Source of the DNA: JACPFN01 sp035478615
GTDB taxonomy: Bacteria > Babelota > Babeliae > Babelales > Chromulinivoraceae
Length of the DNA: 64,000 nt
Direction of reading: 5' to 3'
Assembly (NCBI GenBank): GCA_035478615.1
Contig: DATIJN010000113.1
Coordinates: 1-64,000 of the forward strand
Below the pieces are notes generated by a model. It was not told the DNA's origin, made no database searches, and saw only the letters and a list, made by a program, of their open reading frames with translations. Shown piece by piece: positions 1 through 9,470 of the stretch. A program made the position numbers and the translations under genes. Position 1 is the first letter of the stretch. The number at the start of each line of letters is the position of its first letter.

Positions 1-841
1 ATGCATTCAGTTTGTTGTATGACAAATTCAAGTAATGTAAATGACTTAGATGACCCATTTCCGGAGGCAATGCACTCAGTTGGTTGTATGACAAAGTCAA
101 TTGTTTTAATTTATTCAGATGACCGATTTCCGGTGGCAATGCACTCAGTTGGTTGTTTGTCAAAGACAATATTTGTAAATTACTCAACTGACCCATTTCA
201 GGCGGCAATGCACTCAATTGGTTGTATGACAAATACAAGTATTGTAAAGTACGTATATGACCTATTTCCTGAGGCAATGCACTCAGTTGATTGTAAGATA
301 AAACCAATTCTTGTAAAGCACTCAGTTGACCCATTTCCGGAGGCAATGCACTCAGTTGGTTATTTGACAAATTCAATTTTTGTAAAGCACTCAGCCTATT
401 AATTTCCGGAGGCAATGCGTTCAGTTGATTTTCTGACAAATACAATTTTTGTAAAGCACTCAGCTGACCGATTTCCGGCGGTAATATTTTGATTTTTTGA
501 TTATATAAATTTAATTTTGTCTTCGTATATAATGCTGTCATGGTATAGTTTTTGAGTGAAGGTAATAAGATGAGCAAGCGAGACAACTGGTAACACAGTT
601 TAAGCAACTTGAACCACGTCATATCAGCCGTTTTAAAATCGGCCATATCTGTTTGACTATATTGAAGTTCATAAATGTGTCGAAACAAATCATCATGTTG
701 ATGACTTAAAGTTTTGTTTACTTGACATAATCGGAATACAGATTGGATATCAGCATGAGATAAAATTTCACGTAAGACATCGTCGTTTAAATCAACATGA
801 TGAATTGGTTGCAATAATAAAACATGCCTATATCTTTTCAT
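1..841 (-). CDS. F-box/LRR protein, cut by window start
   Basis: Minus-strand reading frame open from an ATG at 841 to the first base of the window, so the C-terminus is missing. The first 30 or so residues end in HVDLNDDVLREILSHADIQS, the family's F-box start, followed by the F-box helices (VNKTLSHQHDDLF) and the conserved MTWFKLLKLCYQLSRLL segment. From about residue 115 it runs into 23-residue leucine-rich repeats of type LPPEIGQLSALQKLYLSENQLNA; about seven are visible. F-box proteins normally bind Skp1 in SCF ubiquitin ligases while the LRR region picks the target; that role is inferred from family knowledge. The N-terminal tail is short (MKRYRHVLLLQPIHH) compared with the copy ending at 24421. 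Confidence 0.85.
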   Translation of the reverse strand, partial: MKRYRHVLLLQPIHHVDLNDDVLREILSHADIQSVFRLCQVNKTLSHQHDDLFRHIYELQYSQTDMADFKTADMTWFKLLKLCYQLSRLLILLPSLKNYTMTALYTKTKLNLYNQKIKILPPEIGQLSALQKLYLSENQLNALPPEINRLSALQKLNLSNNQLSALPPEMGQLSALQELVLSYNQLSALPQEIGHIRTLQYLYLSYNQLSALPPEMGQLSNLQILSLTNNQLSALPPEIGHLNKLKQLTLSYNQLSALPPEMGHLSHLHYLNLSYNKLNA

Positions 842-868
842 TTATCATCGTAAAAATAAAAAATTTGA

Positions 869-1525
869 TCATTTTTTAATCATTTTAAATCCGCGCTCGA
901 TGTATTTTCTTTTTCGTTTATCATTTATAGTTTCGTCTTTAATAAAAATGAATTTATATAATAACAATTTAATATCATAAATATCAATTTTTGGTTTAAA
1001 TTGATTGTAATAAAAAGCATTTTTACATATATCAAAATCAAAATCATCATTGATAAAATCAATCATATTTGTATCATCAATAGTTATAAATTGCAACGCA
1101 TGTTCATTGATATAATAATCTTTTATGTCCACAATTTTACCCAATAATACATCATAAGTCATACGATCACATTCTTTTATTTTTAAACTTTTACAAAAAT
1201 CAACAAATAAATCGTCACAAGCTAAAGGTACAAAAACATCAATATCTGTATTTTCCCACTTTACACCCAATAAACATTGTATAATAAATGAACCGGTTAT
1301 AATAGCACCTGAATCATTCATTAATAATTTAAATATGTCGTATGTTGTACCAAATATTAATTTTAATCGATAAATGATGATATCACACATATAATCGTTA
1401 AAATACATATTATAATATTGATTATAATATTTACTAATCAATGATAAATCAATATACGTATTCAAATTCAAATGTTGTATAATATGGTGTTTAAATAAAT
1501 CTCCTTGCAAAATGAAATCCGTCAT
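869..1525 (-). CDS. Hypothetical protein, nucleotidyltransferase-like motif
   Basis: A 218-residue protein. The first 50 residues look like a degenerate F-box (hydrophobic helices with LNTYIDLSLISKYYNQYY). Around residues 75-100 the segment GAIITGSFIIQCLLG followed by NTDIDVFVP resembles the GS...DxD active-site pattern of polymerase-beta-type nucleotidyltransferases, a fold widely seen in giant virus proteins of unknown role. The C-terminus is basic (KRKRKYIERGFKMIKK). It starts 28 bases beyond the neighbouring F-box/LRR gene start in the same strand. Reaction and substrate cannot be stated; the fold call is a resemblance only. Confidence 0.7.
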   Translation of the reverse strand: MTDFILQGDLFKHHIIQHLNLNTYIDLSLISKYYNQYYNMYFNDYMCDIIIYRLKLIFGTTYDIFKLLMNDSGAIITGSFIIQCLLGVKWENTDIDVFVPLACDDLFVDFCKSLKIKECDRMTYDVLLGKIVDIKDYYINEHALQFITIDDTNMIDFINDDFDFDICKNAFYYNQFKPKIDIYDIKLLLYKFIFIKDETINDKRKRKYIERGFKMIKK

Positions 1526-1562
1526 TTTATGAAGTTATTTTAATAAAATGAATCATTTTTTA

Positions 1563-2126
1563 TTAAATACATTGTAATTTCAAAGCTTGACAAAGTTCAT
1601 GTTTATTCATTTTTGATCGACCAGCAATCTGTTGTTCCGAAGCCATTTTACGTAAAGCATTCAAACTATAATATTGTTCTTCAGCATATTTAAACGCGCG
1701 GCTTTTTGGTTTTTTCAATGTTTTTGTGATTGGTACATCTGATTTGTAAGTTGTGACATAAGGTGTTGTTTTAAATGTCACCATTTGTTTCAATTCATCC
1801 TGATACTCCTTTAATTCTTCTTGTAATAATTTATTGGCTTTATCTGCCATTTCTTGACGTTTATATGTAGGATAATCACCCTTCACTTTAGATTTACAAA
1901 ATGTCTTTACTTCTTTCTGATTTGTAAACACTGTCCTTTGCTTTCGACATGGCGTTTTAAGTTTTTTATGAACACTTTTATTGGAACATAATTGTTTGCA
2001 ATTTTTAATCTCTTTTCTTGGACATTGGCTAGCATAAATATTTTTTGTTCTTACCTTTGACCCATTTTCTTTAATTTTAAAAACATAAAGAACATTGTTT
2101 TTACCAACGGTACATGTATATGACAT
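1563..2126 (-). CDS. Basic hypothetical protein with SAP/Rho-N-like C-terminus
   Basis: A 187-residue lysine-rich protein. The middle has five or more cysteines spaced like a loose metal site (CPRKEIKNCKQLC). The last 35 residues (LNALRKMASEQQIAGRSKMN then KHELCQAL) match the helix-turn-helix pattern of SAP or Rho-N domains, in which a small bihelical unit binds DNA or RNA. This suggests a nucleic-acid-binding or packaging role, which is inference. The gene lies 37 bases upstream of the 869-1525 gene on the same strand. No closer family was recognised. Confidence 0.75.
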   Translation of the reverse strand: MSYTCTVGKNNVLYVFKIKENGSKVRTKNIYASQCPRKEIKNCKQLCSNKSVHKKLKTPCRKQRTVFTNQKEVKTFCKSKVKGDYPTYKRQEMADKANKLLQEELKEYQDELKQMVTFKTTPYVTTYKSDVPITKTLKKPKSRAFKYAEEQYYSLNALRKMASEQQIAGRSKMNKHELCQALKLQCI

Positions 2127-2160
2127 TTTATATTATATTTTATAATATAAAATTATTATA

Positions 2161-2801
2161 TTATATCACTTCAATACGACGACGAATAAGGACATACAAT
2201 TGTTCAATGTCATTTTTAATATCTTCACGTATATAAACTTGATGGATAAGCAATATTCATCACATGTTGATTCATCATTAAATAAATGTATGTGGTTACA
2301 ATACTTTTAGTATAATTTTGATAGGTACAATCTAAAATTTTTAGTGTTTGTGTTTTAGCATAATGACTATCAATAGATATGCAATTATATCGGCGTAACA
2401 ACACGTCGTAATAGGTTAATATATCACATATACGATCAACATTGTCGTATCTTCTTAATTGATTATAACTCACATCGTTGTTGATTTTATAATTGCCTTT
2501 ACATGGCTGAATCTCAATATTGACTTTATTATCATTAACAATAAAAATTGGGTTGGTGTCTATAATACAATTGTAATAAAATATGATGATTATTTTTCAT
2601 CATCATACAACGCATAGGTAATATACTATCTTGTATTTCACCCATGGAAATGGGTAATTTTCCAATTTTATCTAGTAATTGATGTTTTAATAACTGATGA
2701 TAAAAATGGTTTACTTTTGTAAACAATACAATCAGTTTGACGCGTTGACTAATAATGATCTCTTGTAATTCGTGAGGTAATGATACAAATAATAACTCCA
2801 T
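2161..2801 (-). pseudogene. Frameshifted F-box-like hypothetical gene
   Basis: Three overlapping minus-strand frames read as one decayed gene. The first (2801-2535) opens with ATG and an F-box-like start, LPHELQEIIISQRVKLIVLF, and stops after NHHILLQLYYRHQ. A second frame, open across the region 2590-2225, continues without a start codon (CIIDTNPIFIVNDNKVNIEI, then NDVSYNQLRRYDNVDRICDI) and stops at 2225. A third frame continues at about 2240 with VYIREDIKNDIEQLYVLIRR and ends at a TAA at 2163-2161. An intact ancestor of about 210 residues would need two single-base corrections. The 82-residue open stretch inside it begins only with GTG, supporting it as a fragment rather than an independent gene. 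A sequencing error is an alternative. Confidence 0.6.
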
Positions 2802-2860
2802 TTATACCATATTAAATATTGATTAAATCATTTTAATTTATTTTATAAAATAATGTATAA

Positions 2861-3544
2861 ATGGATTTTTGTATATTATCACAATCAATTCGTCAAGTTG
2901 ATTTAAACGACGATGTCTTACGTGAAATTTTATCTCATGCTGATATCCAATCTGTATTCCGATTTTGTCAAGTCAATAAAACGTTATTTAATAAACAACA
3001 TGATGATTTGTTTCGACACATTTATGAACGTCTTTATCACCAAACAGATATGTCTGAAATTAAAAATAAAACGTCTGAAATGACGTGGCACCAGTTGCTT
3101 AAATTGTGTTACCAGTTGTCTCGATTGTTCATATTATTACCTTCACTCAAAGAATATACGATGAAAGAATTATATACGACGACAGAATTAAATTTATCTC
3201 ATCAAAAAATCACAGTATTACCGCCGGAAATAGGTCAGCTGCGTGATTTAAAAGTATTGGATTTAACAACCAACCAACTGAATGCATTGCCTCCGGAAAT
3301 GGGTCAATTGGGAGCTTTACAAGACTTGTATTTGTTAAACAACAAACTGAGTGAATTGCCGCCGGAAATTGGTCAATTAAGTGCTTTACAAATATTGGAT
3401 CTGGATAACAACCAACTGAGGGCATTGCCGCCAGAAATTAGTCAGCTGCGTGCTTTACAGCGATTGTATGTATCAAACAACAATTTATCATCGCCATTTA
3501 TAAAAAAGTTAAAACAACAATTACCAAATAGTGATATTTACTAA
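2861..3544 (+). CDS. F-box/LRR protein, shortest copy
   Basis: A 227-residue member of the F-box/LRR family and the smallest in the window. The F-box occupies roughly residues 13-60 (VDLNDDVLREILSHADIQSV). A linker with MTWHQLLKLCYQLSRL follows, then only four 23-residue LRRs from about residue 118, and the family's C-terminal cap ending in LKQQLPNSDIY. Start is the ATG 20 bases after an AT-rich gap. It converges on the DnaJ gene with 10 bases between the stop codons. Substrate recruitment to a host SCF ligase is the likely role by family analogy. Confidence 0.88.
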   Translation: MDFCILSQSIRQVDLNDDVLREILSHADIQSVFRFCQVNKTLFNKQHDDLFRHIYERLYHQTDMSEIKNKTSEMTWHQLLKLCYQLSRLFILLPSLKEYTMKELYTTTELNLSHQKITVLPPEIGQLRDLKVLDLTTNQLNALPPEMGQLGALQDLYLLNNKLSELPPEIGQLSALQILDLDNNQLRALPPEISQLRALQRLYVSNNNLSSPFIKKLKQQLPNSDIY

Positions 3545-3554
3545 ATAATACATA

Positions 3555-4691
3555 TTATTGTTGTGCACATTGTACAGTGTCATGTTCATGTTCATCATGA
3601 CTATCGTCATGATCATGTTGTTTATGATCATATGTCGGTAATGTATCAACATGAGTTAATAAAATTGATTCATTGTCTTGCAACGGTATTTTTGTTTTTG
3701 GATGTAATAAATGAATCATTTGTTGTTTAACTTCATCTTCTAGATGAATTTGTAAAACAAATTCAATATATAAATCACCAAAATATTCAGGGCGATTTTT
3801 AATCGGCATACCATAACCTACTAACTTTTTATAACAATTTGGTTGAATAATACCATCATGATGTATATAGACATCATGACCATTTAAATGTTTTATTAAA
3901 ATACCATTCCCACTCAACGCTTGTAATAACGATATCTGCTGTTGACAATATAAATCGTCACCTTTTCTTGTAAATGTATTATGATCATGACATGATAATA
4001 CAACACACACATCACCTGTAACCATATTGAATTCTTCATGCGCTGATCCAAAATAACACAAAGTATCACCATGGTTCATACCGCGTTCAATATCGATGTT
4101 GAGCTCCTGCTCAACTTTGATTTTAAATTGACCATGACATGTTTTACATTTTTTCTTTTTATTTATTTTATAACTAAAACCGTGTCCTTTACATTGATCA
4201 CATTCGACAATATTTTGCATAATCATAAATCCTTGTTGTTGACGTTTAGCTATTTTACCTTGTCCATGACATGTGGTACATGTTGTCAATTGATCACGAC
4301 ATGATTGACACACAACATATCTATTGTATTTAAACTTTTTAATACATCCATCGTATAATTCGCGGAGTGTGATAGTTAATTCAAATTGTAAATTTTGTGT
4401 TTTTTGATGTTGTTGTGTTGTTTTAAAAAACATTGAACTTAAATCAAATGGATTAAATGACTGTCGTTCATTTAATCCATCTTTACCAAATTGATCATAT
4501 ATTGCACGTTTTTGTGGATCCGATAAAACTTCATACGCTTCTGATATTTGCTTAAACATGTCTTCTGCATTTTTATCTTCTTTATTTTTATCAGGATGAA
4601 AAATCATTGCTTTTTTATAATAGGCTTTTTTGATTTCATTCGGCGTCGCTAATTTATCAACATTTAATAAATCATAATACTCTTGATTCAT
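3555..4691 (-). CDS. dnaJ: DnaJ/Hsp40 co-chaperone, class A
   Basis: A 378-residue Hsp40. The J domain is residues 1-65 with the HPD tripeptide at 32-34, needed to stimulate Hsp70 ATPase. A short linker with a few phenylalanines replaces a true G/F region. A zinc-binding region follows with paired CxxC motifs (CQSC, CTTCHGQG, CDQCKGHG, CKTCHGQ), then the C-terminal substrate domains. The tail is His/Asp-rich and ends in CAQQ, resembling the farnesylated CaaX ends of eukaryotic class A Hsp40s such as Ydj1. I chose the ATG at 4691 because MNQEYYDLL starts the J domain; an upstream extension would need a TTG start. It is divergent from the 4737 gene with a 45-base shared promoter region. Confidence 0.93.
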   Translation of the reverse strand: MNQEYYDLLNVDKLATPNEIKKAYYKKAMIFHPDKNKEDKNAEDMFKQISEAYEVLSDPQKRAIYDQFGKDGLNERQSFNPFDLSSMFFKTTQQHQKTQNLQFELTITLRELYDGCIKKFKYNRYVVCQSCRDQLTTCTTCHGQGKIAKRQQQGFMIMQNIVECDQCKGHGFSYKINKKKKCKTCHGQFKIKVEQELNIDIERGMNHGDTLCYFGSAHEEFNMVTGDVCVVLSCHDHNTFTRKGDDLYCQQQISLLQALSGNGILIKHLNGHDVYIHHDGIIQPNCYKKLVGYGMPIKNRPEYFGDLYIEFVLQIHLEDEVKQQMIHLLHPKTKIPLQDNESILLTHVDTLPTYDHKQHDHDDSHDEHEHDTVQCAQQ

Positions 4692-4736
4692 TTTAAATCT
4701 GATTTTATGATTTAAAATCATTTTTTTAATTACGAA

Positions 4737-5441
4737 ATGAATAATATACAACCAACATTGTTACATACCATGCAAAAAATAATACAACTACCTATAGAAC
4801 ACGGTGTTGCGTGGTCTGTATTTGCTTACGCCGTGAATAAAGACATTATCAATGAACATGGACAAGTTGATGATTTACGCGCCATCATTTTTCCATTGGG
4901 AAGTTTTAATACACAACAACTAGCGCAACAACATGTTAAAAAGGTGATGGAAGAAACTGGACATTCGTATTTTATCGTGTCACGCTATGGATTGGCTGTA
5001 CCCATCACAGTAAAGCATGATCAAGATGTTATAATTGACGTTCCTGTTGATTTACAAGGTAAAGTGATTGAAATGGAAAATGAGGAATTTAAACATCAAA
5101 AAGAATTGTTTGATAAAAGACAAAAGTTAGAAAAAGAATTGATGGATGAATGTGAAAATGAATTGAATGTTGATCATCCTGAACATTTTAAACGTCATGC
5201 TTTTGTTGCACTCAAACATTATACTGACTATTTAAAACATAAACAAGAATGTGAAAAATCATTTGAACTTTTCACCACTCGTCAACAAGCGCTGCAAGCG
5301 CATTTTACATCACATCCAGAACACGAAAGGGATTTTTTAGATTTTTATAAAAATAAATTAATGGCACGAGGCGAAGAACAACTTTATTTAAGTATTGAAC
5401 AGGCTTATAAACAATATAGGGATGTATTATTATATAAATAA
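4737..5441 (+). CDS. Hypothetical protein, possible DUF5832-like
   Basis: A 234-residue soluble protein. Residues 45-95 (LRAIIFPLGSF, then ETGHSYFIVSRYG) resemble a short alpha/beta module common in giant viruses in which a strand pair is followed by an 'AxxHxxKL' helix; I link it only loosely to DUF5832. The second half is charged and helical (EFKHQKELFDKRQKLEKELM), predicting a coiled coil. It is divergently transcribed from dnaJ. Its function is not known, and the family call is uncertain. Confidence 0.75.
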   Translation: MNNIQPTLLHTMQKIIQLPIEHGVAWSVFAYAVNKDIINEHGQVDDLRAIIFPLGSFNTQQLAQQHVKKVMEETGHSYFIVSRYGLAVPITVKHDQDVIIDVPVDLQGKVIEMENEEFKHQKELFDKRQKLEKELMDECENELNVDHPEHFKRHAFVALKHYTDYLKHKQECEKSFELFTTRQQALQAHFTSHPEHERDFLDFYKNKLMARGEEQLYLSIEQAYKQYRDVLLYK

Positions 5442-5487
5442 AATATAAAATATAAAATGATGTAATCATTTTATATAACCGAAAAAA

Positions 5488-7629
5488 ATGGATATTGAGG
5501 GTAATATAACAAATATAAAACAAAAGAAAGGATTTTCGTTATTATCCAATCATGTCGAATTTACAGTAATCAATAACGGTGAGTTAATTGATGTTAAAGC
5601 TCATTTTTTTTTACCTATTCGTAAAAACGACTTGATTAAAGGCATCATTGATGATGCAAATGTGTTGACTCATTTACCACGTGTTTTCATCAACAAAGAT
5701 AAATCAAACATTATTTCAAATATCAAATTGGCTTTATTTATAAATCATGATAAAGCTACTGCTATTTATAAACGAATTAAATTAGCAGATAAACATGTTT
5801 ATGATTATATCATGTTATTATCTGAAAATTACCATAAAACACATGATTGTGATATTATAAATACAATCGATGATTGTGATTTAGCAAAATTGTTAAAGTA
5901 TTGGTACAAAGAATTTAATTTGAGGCAATTATATTTATTAAATATAACCAATCATGACATTAGACATTATCATGATAATACAATCATGATGTATCAACAG
6001 TGTTTGAAAAATGTATTTGCCATTTATACCATACAAATGGATAAGTGTTATAACATTTATAAAGTGTTTGGCGCGGACGCCCCACACAATAACGACGTTG
6101 AATGCGGAAAAATCATCAGATTTATCTATCATTTTTTGATTCATAAACAATGGATGTGTATACCATCTTCGATGGTGTTAAAACAATTTCCAATGATTAA
6201 AAATCATATTGATAAGTTAAAAAATGACTATGATGTTGTATTTGATTTAAATTGCGTTTATTTAAAACATATATACGATATGGAAATCCATGTTGCTACT
6301 TTTATAAAAACGATGATTGAATGTGATCCAATCATAAATATGAACGATCCTCTAAATCAATTTTACATATGTAAAACGGGTCAAGAATTTATTCGCTATC
6401 CCGTCATTAAAAATGACGATATGAGTAAAGATCAGCAAGTTGCCATACAGGCAGCGTTAGATCATAAAATTGTATTGATAACAGGAATGCCCGGTACAGG
6501 TAAAACGAAAACGATTTCTGAAATTGTTAAAAACTTAGATTACCGCCATTTGACTTATATATTAACTAGTTTTACTGGTAAAAGTATTGATAAATTACGA
6601 GAAGTTGTTTTATCAAGTACAAATCTGGCAACATTGCATCGATTAATCTATCAAGCTAAAAAAAGTATAACGACGACGTCGTATGATGTCGTCATTATTG
6701 ATGAAGTATCCATGGTCACAACAGAATTATTTTATGAATTTATCAAATATTATACCATGAAACAACTTATTTTGGTAGGTGATAAAGAACAATTACCACC
6801 AATTCGTTACGGATCTTTTTTGAACGAATTGATAAAAAGTAAATTAGTACCGACTTATTATTTAACACAAAATCATCGTGTTATAAATGTGAGTGACGAT
6901 GGTATTTTGTTAAATCTATACAACATGATAAATGCCGATAAGGCGGTGTTTAATTTTATCGAAACCGATAATTTCAACATTATCGAAGGAAATATCGGTA
7001 CAGTTTGTGACATTATTCGCACATGTCATGATAACCATATTGGTAGTGATCAGATCACAATCATTAGTCCCTACAAAAAATATTTAAAAGAATTAAATGA
7101 AGCATATCAATTTATATATAACAAAAATTCAAAATCCATTGTTGATAAAACAGGTACGATATGGAAAGAAAATGATAAAGTGATACTGTGTAAAAATATG
7201 ACCAAAAAATCAATTTTCAATGGTCAACATGGTAAATTAATCAAGATTTTATCAAAATCGGTGATTGTTGATTTTGGATCAATAAGCGGTTGTCATGAAT
7301 TTACATTAGAATCCAAATATAGATATAAATCTAAATGTGATGATGATGATAGCGAAGACGATGATAATGAATTAACCGTCAGTAAATTAAAACATGCTTA
7401 TTGTTTAACAACACATAAAGCACAAGGATCAGAAAATGATTTCATCATTGTGTATATCGATTCGGATTATGAATCGTCGTCCTTTTTAAACAAAAATTTA
7501 TTATATACAGCCATTTCGCGCGCGAAAATGATGGTTTGGATTGTGACGACGAGTTTAAAATTGATTGATGATGCTGTCAATACGATATTACCTTATCGGT
7601 GTGAAAATTTAGCTTTACGATTGAAATGA
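5488..7629 (+). CDS. SF1 helicase, RecD/Pif1-like
   Basis: A 713-residue ATP-dependent DNA helicase. The motor domain lies in the C-terminal half: Walker A GMPGTGKTKT near residue 333, Walker B with VVIIDEVSMV near 403, motif III LVGDKEQLPPI, motif V AYCLTTHKAQGS and motif VI YTAISRAKMMVWI near 672. The order and the 'THKAQGSE' motif are typical of RecD/TraA/Pif1-type 5'-3' helicases. The N-terminal 300 residues are not recognised and may be a virus-specific DNA-binding part. An acidic run (DDDDSEDDDNE) interrupts the second RecA domain near residue 615. Likely works in replication or recombination. Confidence 0.92.
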   Translation: MDIEGNITNIKQKKGFSLLSNHVEFTVINNGELIDVKAHFFLPIRKNDLIKGIIDDANVLTHLPRVFINKDKSNIISNIKLALFINHDKATAIYKRIKLADKHVYDYIMLLSENYHKTHDCDIINTIDDCDLAKLLKYWYKEFNLRQLYLLNITNHDIRHYHDNTIMMYQQCLKNVFAIYTIQMDKCYNIYKVFGADAPHNNDVECGKIIRFIYHFLIHKQWMCIPSSMVLKQFPMIKNHIDKLKNDYDVVFDLNCVYLKHIYDMEIHVATFIKTMIECDPIINMNDPLNQFYICKTGQEFIRYPVIKNDDMSKDQQVAIQAALDHKIVLITGMPGTGKTKTISEIVKNLDYRHLTYILTSFTGKSIDKLREVVLSSTNLATLHRLIYQAKKSITTTSYDVVIIDEVSMVTTELFYEFIKYYTMKQLILVGDKEQLPPIRYGSFLNELIKSKLVPTYYLTQNHRVINVSDDGILLNLYNMINADKAVFNFIETDNFNIIEGNIGTVCDIIRTCHDNHIGSDQITIISPYKKYLKELNEAYQFIYNKNSKSIVDKTGTIWKENDKVILCKNMTKKSIFNGQHGKLIKILSKSVIVDFGSISGCHEFTLESKYRYKSKCDDDDSEDDDNELTVSKLKHAYCLTTHKAQGSENDFIIVYIDSDYESSSFLNKNLLYTAISRAKMMVWIVTTSLKLIDDAVNTILPYRCENLALRLK

Positions 7630-7632
7630 TTT

Positions 7633-8763
7633 TCAATCAATGTATGTATTTGGTAATTGTCGTTTTAAATTGTTTATATATGCCAATGAAAAATTGTTGT
7701 TTGACAAAATCAATCTTTGTAAATGGTTCAGCTGACTCATTTTCTGAGGCAATACACTCAGTTGGTTGTTATATAAATCCAAGTGGTGTAAATCACTAAG
7801 ATGGCCTATTTCCTGCGGCAATGCACTCAGTTGGTTGTTATACAAATATAATTTTTGTAAAGCAATTAATTGACCTATTTCCGGCGGCAATGCACTCAGT
7901 TGGTTGTTATACAAACACAATTCTTGTAAAGCACTCAGCTTACCTATTTCCGGCGGCAATTCACTCAATTTGTTGTTTGATAAATACAATTCATGTAAAG
8001 CACTCAGCTGATCTATTTCCAGCGGCAATGCACTCAGTTGATTGTTTGACAAAGACAATTGATGTAAATCACTCAGCTGACCTATTTCCGGAGGCAATAC
8101 ACTCAGTTGGTTGTTTGACAAAAACAATACTTGTAAATGTTTCAGCTGACCTATTTCCGGCGGCAATGCACTCAGTTGGTTGTTTGACAAATACAAGTAT
8201 TGTAAATGACTCATATGACAAATTTCCGGCGGCAATGCACTCAGTTTGTTATATGACAAAGACAATGTTTGTAAATGACTCAGATGACCTATTTCCGGCG
8301 GCAATGCACTCAGTTTGTTGTATGACAAAGACAATGTTTGTAAATTAATCAACTGACCTATTTCCGGAGGCAATACTTTAATTTTTGAATCAGATAAATC
8401 CAATTCTTTCATCGTATATAATTCTTTCATCGTATATTTTTCGAGTGAAAGTAAGCTAATCAAGCGAGATAACTGGTAACACAATTTAAGTAACTGGAAC
8501 CACGTCATATTTTCCTTTTTAAAAACAGCCATGTCTGTTTCATGATAGAAACGTTGATAGATTTGTTTAAACACATCATCATGTTTATGACATAACATCT
8601 TATTGATTTGACATAATCGGAATACGGATTGGATATCAGAATGAGATAAAATTTCACGTAAGACATCTTCGTTTAAATCAACATGACGAATCTGTTGTGA
8701 TAATAAAATATCTTTACCATATTTTGTCAATAACTTATTATAAGTTGGACCATATGTTTCCAT
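7633..8763 (-). CDS. F-box/LRR protein, ten repeats
   Basis: A 376-residue family member. The N-terminus METYGPTYNKLLTKYGKDIL looks like the longer module of the copy starting at 24421 with the part between METY and GPTY missing. The F-box follows (VDLNEDVLREILSHSDIQSV), then MTWFQLLKLCYQLSRL. Ten 23-residue LRRs run to a cap ending LKRQLPNTYID. The repeats are near identical at the DNA level and also leave long open frames on the opposite strand, which are not genes. It converges with the helicase gene, stop codons only three bases apart. Confidence 0.9.
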   Translation of the reverse strand: METYGPTYNKLLTKYGKDILLSQQIRHVDLNEDVLREILSHSDIQSVFRLCQINKMLCHKHDDVFKQIYQRFYHETDMAVFKKENMTWFQLLKLCYQLSRLISLLSLEKYTMKELYTMKELDLSDSKIKVLPPEIGQLINLQTLSLSYNKLSALPPEIGHLSHLQTLSLSYNKLSALPPEICHMSHLQYLYLSNNQLSALPPEIGQLKHLQVLFLSNNQLSVLPPEIGQLSDLHQLSLSNNQLSALPLEIDQLSALHELYLSNNKLSELPPEIGKLSALQELCLYNNQLSALPPEIGQLIALQKLYLYNNQLSALPQEIGHLSDLHHLDLYNNQLSVLPQKMSQLNHLQRLILSNNNFSLAYINNLKRQLPNTYID

Positions 8764-8790
8764 TTATATATTATTTTAAATAAAATAATG

Positions 8791-8830
8791 ATTAATTTTA
8801 TAATACATATAATAGTATTATAAAATTAAT
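8791..8830. other. Perfect AT-rich hairpin between divergent genes
   Basis: Two 16-base arms (ATTAATTTTATAATAC and its reverse complement) separated by eight bases. It sits between the divergent starts at 8763 and 8896, so unlike most hairpins here it is at 5' ends, and could be an operator, a shared regulatory element or a relic 3' end. Confidence 0.6.
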
Positions 8831-8895
8831 GATAATGTGTTGTGCTAACAATCCTTTTTACGACATTGAATAAATAATTTATATTTTCAATTAAA

Positions 8896-9453
8896 ATGTC
8901 ATCAGGTTTGACAAGTGTGAAAGATACCGATTTAATCATTTTACAAAATGTAACAGATGACGAATTGGAAGAATTATGTTATAGTAGTCGTTATTTTCAT
9001 CAATTGTGTCAAAATCGTATTTTATGGCATGATAGGATTTTGAAATTGTATCCCAATTTTCCATTCAATGAAAAAATGGAATTGAAAAAATTGTATTACA
9101 AATTAAAAGTAGGTGACTGGACCGCCATTGCTGTATGGGCTGATTATCATGACAATGTCACCATTTTAAAATGGATGATGATGTTAAAGGAATATAAAAT
9201 GTATTTAATAAACAATATTAAAAAATACTTGAATATATTAAGTACAGTGTATAATAGAAAAGAAAAAATTAAAGTTTTAATTCAAATGTATAATTTTATT
9301 TATAATCATCGTTATGCCTTTACACATTATATATTGGGAGAAAATTTTACAAATACGGTGAAGATTAAATTAGATGAATTACAACAAGAAACACCTGAAC
9401 CTGAATTAAAAGATATGTTTGAAAGTTACAAACAATCTATATTTAATTTATAA
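8896..9453 (+). CDS. F-box-like protein
   Basis: A 185-residue protein. Residues 12-55 fit the F-box pattern used by many giant virus genes: DLIILQNVTDDELEELCYSS, then a conserved 'LCQNRILWHDRI' in which the host-like family has LCxxxxxWxxxx. The rest is helical and not recognised. F-box function in Skp1 binding is inferred from the family. It sits in a divergent arrangement with the LRR gene and converges with 9471-9965. Confidence 0.75.
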   Translation: MSSGLTSVKDTDLIILQNVTDDELEELCYSSRYFHQLCQNRILWHDRILKLYPNFPFNEKMELKKLYYKLKVGDWTAIAVWADYHDNVTILKWMMMLKEYKMYLINNIKKYLNILSTVYNRKEKIKVLIQMYNFIYNHRYAFTHYILGENFTNTVKIKLDELQQETPEPELKDMFESYKQSIFNL

Positions 9454-9470
9454 TACTATTATAAATTAAA

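Noticed and set aside
4692..4751. N-terminal extension of dnaJ
   Set aside because: It needs a TTG start and would overlap the divergent gene at 4737; J domain starts at MNQEYYDLL.
7821..8348. Long open frame opposite the LRR repeats (MHSVGC... type), also seen at 1-402, 3210-3425, 27041-27535, 34279-34674, 35700-36526 and 61168-61710
   Set aside because: It is the reverse complement of the LRR coding repeat, kept open by the repeat itself; no start context, no family and it covers the F-box/LRR gene in every case.
7821..8400. Regular 69-base direct repeats suggesting CRISPR-like arrays
   Set aside because: The repeats are coding in frame for LRRs with the normal 23-residue period, with no spacers.
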